A DNA stretch of 64,000 nucleotides from positions 612,521 to 676,520 of the forward strand of contig NZ_CP082286.1 in the NCBI RefSeq assembly GCF_019880245.1, in the 5' to 3' direction. Shown one piece after another: positions 9,316 to 18,400 of this stretch. The position numbers were made by a program, and so were the translations under genes. Within the stretch, counting starts at the first letter, position 1; every line of letters begins with the position of its first letter. A model generated the notes under the pieces. The model did no database searches, had not been told where the DNA came from, and worked only from the letters and a program-made list of their open reading frames with translations. The DNA comes from Halobaculum roseum (lineage in GTDB: Archaea > Halobacteriota > Halobacteria > Halobacteriales > Haloferacaceae).

Positions 9316-9686
9316 TGGCCGAGCGCTACTCCTCGTTCGAGAAGGGCGGGCGCCGGTGGCTGTGGCAGCGCATCACCGCCGCGTTCCTCGTGGTGGTGCT
9401 CGCGTTCCACTTCTTCCTGCTCCACTTCGTCAACCACGCGGACGAGGTGACGTTCCTCGCCTCGAGCGCCCGGATGACGGACCTCACCTACTACTCGCTG
9501 ATGGTGCTGTTCCTCGTCACCGCGACGTTCCACGGCGTCAACGGCGTCTACAACGCGCTGGAGAACCAGGGGCTGACCGGCACGAAGAAACAGGTCGTCA
9601 AGTACACGCTGATCGCGGCGAGCCTGGTGCTCGTCGTGCAGGGGATCCGCACCGCGAACGCCTGGGCGGGGCTCCCCACCTTCTGA
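9315..9686 (+). CDS. sdhD: Succinate dehydrogenase hydrophobic membrane anchor subunit
   Basis: A 123-residue second anchor with three predicted membrane helices. RRWLWQRITAAFLVVVLAFH begins helix I. FLVTATFHGVNGVYNALENQ is the conserved helix II with the heme-ligand histidine, and a final VQGIRTANAWAG segment faces the membrane edge. Order C-D-B-A is that of archaeal complex II. The start codon overlaps sdhC and the stop lies two bases before sdhB, so the three are one transcript. Confidence 0.93.
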   Translation: MAERYSSFEKGGRRWLWQRITAAFLVVVLAFHFFLLHFVNHADEVTFLASSARMTDLTYYSLMVLFLVTATFHGVNGVYNALENQGLTGTKKQVVKYTLIAASLVLVVQGIRTANAWAGLPTF

Positions 9687-9688
9687 CA

Positions 9689-10594
9689 ATGAGCACACAA
9701 GTTCCAGAGACGGAGACGGAAACGGAGACCGAGGCGGAGACCGAGGTCGAGCACGACGAGCCGCTGGCGCCCGCACAGGAGGAGCGGATGCGCAAGAAGG
9801 CGGAGGCCCGCGCCGACCGCGAGGAGCGCGCCCGACGGGAGGCCGCCGAGCGCGCCGAAGGCGACGACGACACGTACCACCTGAAGGTGTTCCGATTCGA
9901 CCCCGAGGTCGAGGGGAAGCAGGAACCCCGCTTCGACGACTTCCACGTCCCCTACGAGAAGGGGATGACCGTCCTCGACGCGCTCATCTACGCTCGGGAC
10001 ACGTTCGACTCCTCGCTCACGTTCCGCCACTCCTGCCGGCAGGCGATCTGCGGGTCGGACGCGCTGTTCGTCAACGGCCGCCAGCGCCTCGGCTGCAAGA
10101 CGCAGCTGTCGGACCTGGACCAGCCGGTTCGCGTCGAACCGCTCCCGCACGCGGAGGTCGAGAAGGACCTGGTCGTCGACATGGACCACTTCTACGACCA
10201 GATGGAGGCGGTCGAGCCGTACTTCGACGCCGACGAACTCCCCGACGGCGAGCTGGAGGAGCAGCGCCAGACGCGGGAGAACCGCGAGAAGGTGAAGATG
10301 TCCACGCGCTGTATCTGGTGTGGTGCGTGCATGTCCTCGTGCAACATCGCCGCGGGCACCAACGAGTACCTCGGCCCCGCCGCGATCAACAAGGCGTACC
10401 GCTTCGCCATGGACGAGCGCGAGGGGGAGGACCGCAAGCAGCACCGGCTCAACATCCTCGAGCAGGAGAACGGCGTCTGGCGGTGTCAGACCCAGTTCTC
10501 GTGCACCGAGGTGTGCCCGAAGGACATCCCGCTGACCGAGCACATCCAGGAGCTCAAGCGGGAGGCCGTCAAGAGCAACCTGAAGTTCTGGTAG
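9689..10594 (+). CDS. sdhB: Succinate dehydrogenase iron-sulfur subunit
   Basis: A 301-residue protein carrying the three clusters. HSCRQAICGSDALFVNG with a following RQRLGC binds the 2Fe-2S centre, CIWCGACMSSC the 4Fe-4S centre, and CQTQFSCTEVCPKDIP the 3Fe-4S centre next to the quinone site. The first 60 residues are an unusual low-complexity acidic stretch (TETETETEAETEVEH) followed by a charged helix rich in Arg, Glu and Ala. The ferredoxin fold begins only at YHLKVFRFDPE. The extension could be clipped by using a later start, but no in-frame ATG with a better context precedes the fold. Confidence 0.94.
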   Translation: MSTQVPETETETETEAETEVEHDEPLAPAQEERMRKKAEARADREERARREAAERAEGDDDTYHLKVFRFDPEVEGKQEPRFDDFHVPYEKGMTVLDALIYARDTFDSSLTFRHSCRQAICGSDALFVNGRQRLGCKTQLSDLDQPVRVEPLPHAEVEKDLVVDMDHFYDQMEAVEPYFDADELPDGELEEQRQTRENREKVKMSTRCIWCGACMSSCNIAAGTNEYLGPAAINKAYRFAMDEREGEDRKQHRLNILEQENGVWRCQTQFSCTEVCPKDIPLTEHIQELKREAVKSNLKFW

Positions 10595-10737
10595 GCTCGG
10601 GCGGCTCAACGGCCGGTATCGACACGCGATTGAAGTAGACGGAACCCGAAGCGCGGGTACCAACGACCCGGATGTCGGCGCCCGCGCGGCGAACAGCGAC
10701 CGAACGCGGACACACGGAAACACACAACACACGACAC

Positions 10738-12591
10738 ATGTACGAACACGACGTCATCGTGGTCGGCGCCGGCGGCGCGGGACTCCGCGCTGCCATCGCC
10801 GCCCAGGAGGAAGGCGCGGACGTGGCCATCGTCTCGAAGCTCCACCCGGTTCGCAGTCACACCGGGGCCGCGGAGGGCGGCATCAACGCGGCCCTGCGCG
10901 AGGGGGACTCGTGGGAGGACCACGCCTACGACACGATGAAGGGGTCGGACTACCTCGGCGACGCCCCCGCCATCGAGACGCTCTGCAAGGACTCCCCGAA
11001 GGAGGTCATCCAACTGGAACACTGGGGGATGGCGTTCTCCCGCGAGGAGGACGGCCGCGTCTCCCAGCGGCCGTTTGGCGGGCTCTCGTTCCCGCGGACG
11101 ACGTACGCGGGCGCCGAGACCGGGCACCAGCTGCTCCACACGATGTACGAGCAGCTCGTCAAGCGCGGCATCACCGTCTACGACGAGTGGTACGTCTCGG
11201 ATCTCGCCGTCACCGACGAGGAGCGTCCCGAGGACCGCACCTGTCACGGCGTCGTCGCCTACGACATCCAGAGCGGCGAGCTGTCGGGCTTTCGCGCCAC
11301 CGATGGCGTCATCCTCGCGACCGGCGGCCCCGGCCAGGTGTTCGATCACACCACCAACGCCGTCTCCAACACCGGCGACGGCGTGGCGATGGCCTACCGC
11401 GCGGGGGTCCCCATCGAGGACATGGAGTTCATCCAGTTCCACCCGACGAGCCTGCCCAGCACGGGCGTGCTCATCTCCGAGGGCGTCCGCGGCGAGGGCG
11501 GCATCCTCTACAACTCGGAGGGCGAGCGGTTCATGTTCGAGTACGGCTACGCGAGCAACGACGGGGAGCTGGCGTCCCGCGACGTCGTCGCCCGCGCGGA
11601 GCTGAGCGAGGTCGGCGAGGGTCGCGGCATCGACGACGAGTACGTTCACCTCGACATGCGCCACCTCGGCGAGGAGCGGATCCTCGACCGGCTTGAGAAC
11701 ATCCTCCACCTCGCGAAGGACTTCGAGGGCGTCGACGGGCTGGAGGAGCCGATGCCCGTCAAGCCCGGCCAGCACTACGCGATGGGCGGCATCGAGACCG
11801 ACGAGAACGGCGAGACGTGCGTCGGCGGGCTGTACGCCGCGGGCGAGTGCGCCTGCGCCTCGGTCCACGGCTCGAACCGCCTCGGCGGCAACGCGCTGCC
11901 CGAGCTCATCGTCTTCGGCAAGCGCGCGGGCGCCCACGCCGCGGGCAAGGACCTCGGCACCGCCGAGATCGAGACGGGCCAGCGCGGCGAGTACGAGCTC
12001 GGCGAGGTCGACACGCCCGTCCAGCCCGGCGAGGTCGAGCCCGCGGGCGGCGAGGGCGACGCGGTCGCCGACGGGGGCGTCGCCGCCGAGACCGGCTCCG
12101 GCGACGGCCACGACATCGTCGAGCGCGCGGTCACCCGCGAGCGCGAGCGCGTGCAGTCGCTCATGGAGAAGGACGACGGCGTCCAACACGCCGAGATCCG
12201 TTCGGACGTCCAGGAGTCGATGACGGAGCACGTGAACGTTTTCCGAGAGGAGGAGGGTCTAAAGCGGGCGCTCGAGGACATCGCGGAGGCGCGCGAGCGG
12301 TACCGCGACGTGTTCGTGAAGGACCCCTCGCGCACGTTCAACACCGACCTCATCCAGACGCTGGAGACGCGCAACATCCTCGACCTGGCGGAGGCGATCA
12401 CCCTCGGCGCGCTCGCGCGCGACGAGTTCCGCGGCGCCCACTGGCGCAAGGAGCACCAGGAGCGCAGGGACGAGGAGTGGCTCAAGCACACGATGCTGTC
12501 GTGGAACGACGGCACGCCGGAACTGTGGTACAGGCCGGTCATCCTCGAGGGCGAGGACAAGGAGTACGAGCCGAAGATCCGCTCGTACTGA
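10738..12591 (+). CDS. sdhA: Succinate dehydrogenase flavoprotein subunit
   Basis: A 617-residue FAD-containing catalytic subunit. VVGAGGAGLRAAIAAQ is the nucleotide-binding loop. RSHTGAAEGGINAAL holds the histidine that carries covalent FAD, and QFHPTSLPSTGVLISEGVRGEG is the active-site segment. ASVHGSNRLGGNALPEL is the conserved C-terminal FAD motif. The start ATG precedes YEHDVIVVGAGG; a frame extension upstream is not conserved. A 143-base gap separates it from sdhB. It oxidises succinate to fumarate in the citric acid cycle. A variable acidic insert (EVEPAGGEGDAVADGGVAAE) lies in the helical domain. Confidence 0.95.
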   Translation: MYEHDVIVVGAGGAGLRAAIAAQEEGADVAIVSKLHPVRSHTGAAEGGINAALREGDSWEDHAYDTMKGSDYLGDAPAIETLCKDSPKEVIQLEHWGMAFSREEDGRVSQRPFGGLSFPRTTYAGAETGHQLLHTMYEQLVKRGITVYDEWYVSDLAVTDEERPEDRTCHGVVAYDIQSGELSGFRATDGVILATGGPGQVFDHTTNAVSNTGDGVAMAYRAGVPIEDMEFIQFHPTSLPSTGVLISEGVRGEGGILYNSEGERFMFEYGYASNDGELASRDVVARAELSEVGEGRGIDDEYVHLDMRHLGEERILDRLENILHLAKDFEGVDGLEEPMPVKPGQHYAMGGIETDENGETCVGGLYAAGECACASVHGSNRLGGNALPELIVFGKRAGAHAAGKDLGTAEIETGQRGEYELGEVDTPVQPGEVEPAGGEGDAVADGGVAAETGSGDGHDIVERAVTRERERVQSLMEKDDGVQHAEIRSDVQESMTEHVNVFREEEGLKRALEDIAEARERYRDVFVKDPSRTFNTDLIQTLETRNILDLAEAITLGALARDEFRGAHWRKEHQERRDEEWLKHTMLSWNDGTPELWYRPVILEGEDKEYEPKIRSY

Positions 12592-12802
12592 CCGACCCCG
12601 GTTCACGACGTCCGCGCCTTCTCACGTCGTCGCTCGCCGTCAACAGTCGAAACTCCCGGCCCGATCCGGGGAGTGGGAGATTTACTCGAAACCGCGTGAT
12701 TCCTTGAGCCCCGCCGAAACCGGCGTGAACGGCCGCCAGAAACGATTTCGACGTTCGTCGTACCGTAGTTTTACGTGTGTCGAAGCGTTGGGTGCGTTCA
12801 AG

Positions 12803-13054
12803 ATGGCTACGACGCACGCGGACGCGGTCGAGAAGCAGTCGAACGCCGAGACGCCGATGACGCGGCTTCCGGACGGAGTCTCCTCGCCCCGGGCGAAGCT
12901 GGTGTATCTGTACCTGGCGACCCACGGCGCCGTCTGTGAGGACGACCTCTGTGACGGGCTCTCGATGAAACGGATCTCGCTGTACTCCATTCTGAAGACG
13001 CTGCGCGAGGCGGGCCACGTCGAGAAGGCCGACGGTCGCTACGCGCTGGCGTAG
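12803..13054 (+). CDS. Small winged-helix DNA-binding protein
   Basis: An 83-residue protein that is almost entirely one winged helix. SSPRAKLVYLYLATHGAVCE is helix 1, DDLCDGLSMKRISLYSILKT the helix-turn-helix, and LREAGHVEKADGRYALA the wing. The ATG at 12803 follows AGTTTTACG by about 35 bases, a plausible TATA site. Short MarR/ArsR-like proteins of this sort are common in haloarchaea and presumed to be transcription regulators. Neighbours (sdhA upstream, a glyoxalase-like gene convergent) do not identify a target. Confidence 0.75.
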   Translation: MATTHADAVEKQSNAETPMTRLPDGVSSPRAKLVYLYLATHGAVCEDDLCDGLSMKRISLYSILKTLREAGHVEKADGRYALA

Positions 13055-13136
13055 GCGATTCCCGAGTTTTTACGCCCGTACCGAGTCCTCCAGCGGCCGC
13101 GTCGCGGATGTTAGCGGCGTGGCGTCCCCCGACGCC

Positions 13137-13538
13137 TCACGGTCCCGGCGAGAAGTCCGGCGCGTGCGCGACCTCCCACAGGTGCCCGTCCGGGTCGGCG
13201 AAGTAGCCGGAGTAGCCGCCCCACTCGGCGTGTGTCGCGGACTTCACGACCGTCGCGCCGGCACGTTCGGCCTCCGCGAGCACCTCGTCGACGCGCGCCT
13301 CGCCGTCGACGTTGTGCGCGAGCGTGACGCCGGCGAACCCCGAGCCCTCCGGGTCGACCCCCACGTCGGCCGCGAGCGCCTCGCGCGGGTACAGCGCCAG
13401 CCACGTTCCCGACAGTTCGAAGAACGCGATCTCGCCCTCGTCGTCGTGTTTCGGGAGCCCGAGGCCGTCCTCGTAGAACTCGACCGATACCGCGAGGTCG
13501 TCGACGCCGAGCGTGACGATACTGATCGATGGGTCCAT
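13137..13538 (-). CDS. VOC family (glyoxalase/bleomycin-resistance fold) protein
   Basis: A 133-residue protein with paired beta-alpha-beta-beta-beta modules of the vicinal oxygen chelate fold. SIVTLGVDDLAVSVEFYEDG opens module one. GVTLAHNVDGEARVDEVLAE and a closing GGYSGYFADPDGHLWEVAH form module two, with the C-terminal Asp-Pro-x-Gly-x-x-x-Glu typical of the family. Likely metal-binding positions include the final Glu, but the specific reaction is unknown. It is a single gene, convergent with the small winged-helix gene. Confidence 0.82.
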   Translation of the reverse strand: MDPSISIVTLGVDDLAVSVEFYEDGLGLPKHDDEGEIAFFELSGTWLALYPREALAADVGVDPEGSGFAGVTLAHNVDGEARVDEVLAEAERAGATVVKSATHAEWGGYSGYFADPDGHLWEVAHAPDFSPGP

Positions 13539-13631
13539 CCGGAAACGGACGCGTCCGGGGACGCTGAACCTGTCGGCGTCGCCGGCGACGGGCGCGGCGC
13601 CGTGCCGGCCCCGGCGCGGGTTCCGTGCCCC

Positions 13632-14609
13632 TCAGCCGCCGAGGAAGTCCTTGCGGACCTGCTCGTCGTTCAACAGCGCCTCGCCGGAGTCGACGTAGGC
13701 GTTCTCGCCGTTGACGAGCACGTAGCCGCGGTCACAGCGGCGCAGCGCCTGCTTGGCGTTCTGCTCGACCATGAGGACCGCGGTGCCGTCGTCGTTGATG
13801 CGGTCGATGCGGTCGAACATCTCCTGCACCAGATCGGGCGCGAGCCCGGCGCTGGGCTCGTCGAGCAACAGGAGGTCGGGATCGAGCATGAGCGCGCGGC
13901 CCATCGCGAGCATCTGTCGCTGGCCGCCCGACATCGTGCCCGCGCGCTGGTCCGAGCGCTCCCGGAGGATCGGGAAGCGGTCGTAGATGACCTCGATCTG
14001 CTCCTCGGGCACCTCGTCGAGGATGTACGCGCCCATCTCGAGGTTCTCGCGCACGGTGAGGCTCTCGAAGATGTTGTCGTTCTGCGGGACGTAGCCGATC
14101 CCCTCGTGGATGATCTCGTCGGGCTGGAGGCCGTGGATCGGCTCGTCGGCGAACTCGATGGTGCCGCCCATGTAGCTGGTCAGCCCGAACACGGACTTCA
14201 TCACCGTCGACTTGCCGGCGCCGTTCGGGCCGACGATCGTGACGTACTCGCCGTCGCCCACGTCCAGGTCCACGTCGGTGAGGATCTGGAGGTCGCCGTA
14301 GCCGGCGTCGAGGTCCCGGACCCGGAGCAGGCTATCGTCCGGGAGCGTCGCCTCGTCCGCGCGGGTAGCGCCCGTCGACCCGTCGGCGTCGGCCGGGCCC
14401 TCGGTCGCATCGGTATCCGCCGGCGGTTCTTCGGTCGCCGTCGCGTCCTCCCGGGTCGCTTCGCTGTCTCGCGGGTCGCTTTGCTCCCCGCTCGACTTCT
14501 CGGGGCGCTCGCTGCGCTCGCGCCCCGCACTGCTCCCCGTTCGGTTCGAGGACTCCCTTCGGTCGTCCTCGCGGGTCTGGGGCTCGCTGCGCTCGTTCTC
14601 GCCACTCAT
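13632..14609 (-). CDS. livF: Branched-chain amino acid-type ABC transporter ATP-binding protein (LivF)
   Basis: A 325-residue ATPase. Walker A is VGPNGAGKST, the signature is TMSGGQRQMLAMGRAL and Walker B LLLLDEPSAGLAPDL, followed by VLMVEQNAKQALRRCDRGYV, diagnostic of LivF. The first 95 or so residues are an acidic, Ser/Arg/Glu-rich extension (GRERSERPEKSSGEQSDPRD) absent from most LivF proteins. Its coding DNA contains palindromic repeats such as GCTCGCTGCGCTCGC, so it looks repeat-derived. The start overlaps the livG stop by 4 bases (ATGA). It is the last gene of livHMGF. Confidence 0.9.
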   Translation of the reverse strand: MSGENERSEPQTREDDRRESSNRTGSSAGRERSERPEKSSGEQSDPRDSEATREDATATEEPPADTDATEGPADADGSTGATRADEATLPDDSLLRVRDLDAGYGDLQILTDVDLDVGDGEYVTIVGPNGAGKSTVMKSVFGLTSYMGGTIEFADEPIHGLQPDEIIHEGIGYVPQNDNIFESLTVRENLEMGAYILDEVPEEQIEVIYDRFPILRERSDQRAGTMSGGQRQMLAMGRALMLDPDLLLLDEPSAGLAPDLVQEMFDRIDRINDDGTAVLMVEQNAKQALRRCDRGYVLVNGENAYVDSGEALLNDEQVRKDFLGG

Positions 14610-15490
14610 ACGTCGCCTCCGAGATACGCCTCGACGACGCGTTCGTCGTTCGTGATCTGTTCGGGGGTGCCCTCCGCGAGCACCGACCCCTGGTGCATGA
14701 CGATGACGTGTTCGCAGTTGTTCATGATGACGTCCATGTCGTGTTCCACGAAGAGGAACGTGTTCCCCCTGTCGCGCAGCTCGTGGATGCGGTCGAGCAG
14801 CTTCTCCTCGAGCGTCGGGTTGACCCCCGCCAGCGGCTCGTCGAGCAGCACCATCTCGGGGTCGGTCATCAGCGCGCGCGCCATCTCCAGCAGCTTGCGC
14901 TGACCGCCCGACAGCGTCCCCGCGTACTCCTGGGCGAGGTGGTCGATCTCGAAGAACTCCAGCTGCTGCCACGCTCGTTCGAGGAGCTCCTCCTCCTGTT
15001 CGACGACCCGGCCGCGCAGCCCGGGGACGACCGCGTTGGTGAGCCGCTCGCCGACCTGCCCTTTCGGCGCCAGCATCATGTTCTCCAGTACGGTCATCTC
15101 CGGCAGCTCGCGGGCGATCTGGAACGTCCGCACGAGCCCCTGTTGGGCGATCGCGTGGGGCGCCATTCCGGTGATGTCGTCCCCGCGGAACGTCACCCGG
15201 CCCGCGGTGGGGGTGTGCACGCCGGTGATACAGTTGAACGTCGTCGACTTGCCCGCGCCGTTCGGCCCGATGAGCCCGGTGAGCGACCCTTCGGCGACCG
15301 AGAAGCTCGCGTCGTCGACGGCGGTGATCCCGCCGAACGTCTTGCGGAGGTTCTCGACGACCAGCGGGTGGTCGTCGGCGTCGCGCGCACCCTGTGCGGT
15401 CGCCTGCGACGGGTCCGAGTCGGCCGAGTCGGCGGCGTCGCCGTCGGTCGCGTCGGCGTCCGGCCGTCCGGACGCGTCCTCCGCGCTCAT
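14606..15490 (-). CDS. livG: Branched-chain amino acid-type ABC transporter ATP-binding protein (LivG)
   Basis: A 294-residue ATPase. After an acidic 38-residue leader the domain starts LVVENLRKTFGGITAVDDAS. Walker A is GLIGPNGAGKST, signature TLSGGQRKLLEMARAL, Walker B MVLLDEPLAGVNPTLEE, and the H-loop reads FLFVEHDMDVIMNNC. RTFQIARELPEMTVLENMML is the typical LivG Q-loop region. It pairs with LivF as the heterodimeric motor. It overlaps livM and livF by 4 bases each, so the four genes are translated as one coupled unit. Confidence 0.92.
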   Translation of the reverse strand: MSAEDASGRPDADATDGDAADSADSDPSQATAQGARDADDHPLVVENLRKTFGGITAVDDASFSVAEGSLTGLIGPNGAGKSTTFNCITGVHTPTAGRVTFRGDDITGMAPHAIAQQGLVRTFQIARELPEMTVLENMMLAPKGQVGERLTNAVVPGLRGRVVEQEEELLERAWQQLEFFEIDHLAQEYAGTLSGGQRKLLEMARALMTDPEMVLLDEPLAGVNPTLEEKLLDRIHELRDRGNTFLFVEHDMDVIMNNCEHVIVMHQGSVLAEGTPEQITNDERVVEAYLGGDV

Positions 15491-17169
15491 TGTGCACCTC
15501 CGTCGTCGGCGGCGTCGTGGCCGCCGTCGGGACGGGTCAGCGGGATCGCCGCGGCCTCCTCCTTGCGGTGGCCGAGCAGCCCCTCGGGACGCCGCTGCAT
15601 CAGCACCACGAGGATGACGCCGACGAGGATGAACCGCAGCGCCGAGACGTTGCCGAGCATGAACGCGAGGAACGGAAGCACCTCGCCCTCGATGAACGGC
15701 CCGACCGCCGCCGGGAACGTGCTCGGCGTGTCCCCGAAGTCGACGTAGTTGGTGACGACACGCCGGACGTACACCGGGCCCTCCCAGAGGGCACCCGCGA
15801 ACAGCGCGCCCCCGAGGACGCTCCCGGTGTTGGAGCCGGCGCCGCCGATGATCAGCGCGACCCAGATGTAGAACGTGATGATCGGCCGGAATGCGCCGGG
15901 GTTTGTGAACCCCTGACTCCCCTGCCAGAGGATGCCGCCCAGCCCCATCAGCCCGCAGCCGAACATGAACGCGACGATCTTGAAGCGGTTCGTGTCCTTC
16001 CCGAGCGACTTGGCGACCATCTCGTCCTCGCGGATCGCCTTCAGCACGCGGCCGAACGGGGAGTTCCCCGTGCGGACCAGCAGGACGTAGAACAGCGCGA
16101 CGAACCCCGCGAGCACGACGACGTACGCCCAGTTGCTGATAACCGACGGCTGGACGGCGAGATCGAGCGTGAACGCCGGCAGCGGGACGACCCCGAGCCA
16201 CGACGATCCAGGCGGGATCAGCTCCACCCGGAGGTCACGGAACGACGGGAACAGGATCGCCCCCAGCAGCGCGGGCTCGGCGCCGGCGCCGAACCCGTCG
16301 TAAAACAGGAGCCTGACCGGGTTTCCGGGCATCGTGATGCCGGTCGCGCCGCCGGTGCCGGTCGTGACGCCGGCGATCGTGAACTCCTGGAGCGTCCGGG
16401 AGTTGAGCGTGAGCCGGATGATCTCCGAGAGCGCGACGGTGACGATGGCGAAGTAGTCCGCCCGCAGCCGGAGCGCCGGAAGCGCCGCGACCAGGCCGAC
16501 GAGGGCGGCCGCGAGCACGCCGCCGAGGATACCGATCGGGAGGGGCAGCCCCAGCCCGGGGACCGACGTCGCACTCGCTTCCGTGGACGAGGAAAGGATC
16601 GCCATCACGTACACGCCGACGGCCATGAACCCCGCGATGCCGATGTTGAACACCCCCGCGTACCCCCAGTGGAGGTTGAGCGCGAGCACCAACATCGCGT
16701 ACACCGCGGTGAAGAACAACACCGAACTGAGCGCGCCCATGAGCCCGTTGAACGGGAGCCCGAGCGCGACCGCGAACACGAAGAAGACGACGACGACGTG
16801 GCCGAGGATGATGAGCAGCTTGTCGGCGTCGGACTCCATCCATCGGTCCTCGAGCCACGCGACGTACGGCTCGCTCGGCGGCGCCGTGGCGACGTACAGC
16901 ACCCCGACGGTGATCGAGAGATAGACGAACCAGATGAGGCTCCCGCCGATCGGGAGCGTCCCGAGGTCGAAGCCCGCCACGAGCGCGAACAGGACGCCCC
17001 CGACCAGCAGATGTCCGAGCGCGGTCGCCCACGCCGTGGCGCCCCCCTCGCTCCAGCGGTCGCGGAACCACTCCCGGTACGGCGTCCAGCCGGGGATCGT
17101 CCGGCTGTCGTCGTCGCCGGCGTCCGCGGTCCGGTCGCCCGTGTCGACCGACTCCGTCGGGGAACTCAC
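15487..17169 (-). CDS. livM: Branched-chain amino acid-type ABC transporter permease (LivM)
   Basis: A 560-residue permease, well over the 300-420 residues usual for LivM. The C-terminal 360 residues contain the canonical fold (LALNLHWGYAGVFNIGIAGF; LRLRADYFAIVTVALSEIIR; KSLGKDTNRFKIVAFMFGCG; ALIIGGAGSNTGSVLGGALF). The N-terminal 170 residues add a charged leader and three or four extra membrane helices (GHLLVGGVLFALVAGF, WFVYLSITVGVLYVA, LLIILGHVVVVFFVFAVAL). The start is a GTG overlapping the livH stop by 4 bases; any ATG further upstream would lie inside livH. It forms the membrane channel with LivH. Confidence 0.9.
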   Translation of the reverse strand: MSSPTESVDTGDRTADAGDDDSRTIPGWTPYREWFRDRWSEGGATAWATALGHLLVGGVLFALVAGFDLGTLPIGGSLIWFVYLSITVGVLYVATAPPSEPYVAWLEDRWMESDADKLLIILGHVVVVFFVFAVALGLPFNGLMGALSSVLFFTAVYAMLVLALNLHWGYAGVFNIGIAGFMAVGVYVMAILSSSTEASATSVPGLGLPLPIGILGGVLAAALVGLVAALPALRLRADYFAIVTVALSEIIRLTLNSRTLQEFTIAGVTTGTGGATGITMPGNPVRLLFYDGFGAGAEPALLGAILFPSFRDLRVELIPPGSSWLGVVPLPAFTLDLAVQPSVISNWAYVVVLAGFVALFYVLLVRTGNSPFGRVLKAIREDEMVAKSLGKDTNRFKIVAFMFGCGLMGLGGILWQGSQGFTNPGAFRPIITFYIWVALIIGGAGSNTGSVLGGALFAGALWEGPVYVRRVVTNYVDFGDTPSTFPAAVGPFIEGEVLPFLAFMLGNVSALRFILVGVILVVLMQRRPEGLLGHRKEEAAAIPLTRPDGGHDAADDGGAQ

Positions 17170-18263
17170 GCCGTCGTCACCCCCGAGAAGATGCCGTCGG
17201 GCTTGAACAGCAGCACGAAGATCATGACGCCGAAGGCGGCGACTGTCGAGAACTCGCTGGGCAGCCACACGAGCGAGATGCTCTGTGCGATGCCGATCGT
17301 GACGCCGCCGAACATCGCGCCGTAGATGGAGCCGATGCCGCCGAGGATCACCGCCGCGAAGATCAACAGCAGGAGGACCCAGCCGAACTGGAAGTTCATC
17401 GCCCCGCGTTCGAGCGCGATGAGGAAGCCGCCGGCGCCCGCGAGCCCGGCGCCGATGATCCACGTGAAGCGGACGACCCGTTCGGTCGGGATGCCGGTGA
17501 CGCGCGCGAGGTCCTCGTTGTCGGCCATCGCGCGCATCGCCTTCCCGAGCTTCGTCGTCTGCAACAGGAGGTGGACGCCGAGCATCAGCCCGGCCGCGAT
17601 GAGCACGAGCGCGACCTCGTGTCCGCCGACCTCGAACCCGCCGCCGAGCGCGAGCTCGGGCACCGACTGCGCGTCGGTGAGCCCGCGGGTGCGCTGTCCG
17701 AAGACGATGTAGATCGTGTACCGCAGCGCCAGCGCGACGCCGATCGAGGCGATGAGCAGGGAGATCCCGCCCTCGTCGCGCATCGGCTTGTACACCAGCC
17801 GGTCGATGACGAGCGAGAGCACGACCGTGGCCGCCGCCGCGACGATCAGCCCGGCGACGATCGCCAGCGGCGTCGCGAACGCCGACACGCCCAAGTCCCT
17901 GGTCGAGACGGAGCCGATGAACAACAGCGTCGTCAGGTCAAACTGCCCGGCGCCGGCGAACGCCCACGTCACCGCCCAGCCGGCGAACGCGCCGGAGGTC
18001 ACGTAGTCGCCGTGGCCGAAGTTCGCGAAGTTCAGAATGCTGTACGTCATCGAGAGCCCGACGCCCGCGAGCCCGATAGAGAGCCCGACAACGAGCCCGT
18101 CCCACAGGAACGAGGCGAGTTGGCCGGCCGTGAGGCCACCGGGGGCGGCGAGTTGACGGACGAGATCGAACGCCAGAAGCCCGATGATGCCGACCACGAC
18201 GAGGACGAACGGCCGCGAGACGGCCAGGTCTCTGCCGCGTGAGTACGTTTCGCTAATGCCCAT
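17166..18263 (-). CDS. livH: Branched-chain amino acid-type ABC transporter permease (LivH)
   Basis: A 365-residue multi-helix membrane protein and first gene of the operon. SIGLAGVGLSMTYSILNFAN followed by FGHGDYVTSGAF is the LivH hallmark. DNEDLARVTGIPTERVVRFT is the cytoplasmic EAA-like loop that contacts the ATPases, and GGIGSIYGAMFGGVTIGIAQ closes the fold. No substrate-binding LivK gene lies in the neighbourhood; it must be elsewhere or shared. GGTTAAGTG near 18300 on the coding strand is a possible TATA element. Substrates could be branched-chain amino acids, but urea and short amides are transported by related systems. Confidence 0.92.
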   Translation of the reverse strand: MGISETYSRGRDLAVSRPFVLVVVGIIGLLAFDLVRQLAAPGGLTAGQLASFLWDGLVVGLSIGLAGVGLSMTYSILNFANFGHGDYVTSGAFAGWAVTWAFAGAGQFDLTTLLFIGSVSTRDLGVSAFATPLAIVAGLIVAAAATVVLSLVIDRLVYKPMRDEGGISLLIASIGVALALRYTIYIVFGQRTRGLTDAQSVPELALGGGFEVGGHEVALVLIAAGLMLGVHLLLQTTKLGKAMRAMADNEDLARVTGIPTERVVRFTWIIGAGLAGAGGFLIALERGAMNFQFGWVLLLLIFAAVILGGIGSIYGAMFGGVTIGIAQSISLVWLPSEFSTVAAFGVMIFVLLFKPDGIFSGVTTA

Positions 18264-18400
18264 TGATATTCCTTCTCACGATTCGGAGGTAGCCCGACGC
18301 ACTTAACCGTTCTCTCACCCGCAGCACAGCGTCGCCGAACCGACATGACGGGCGGGGGAGCACAAGGGCCAAGCCGGTCGCGACCGTTTCCTTCGATCGG

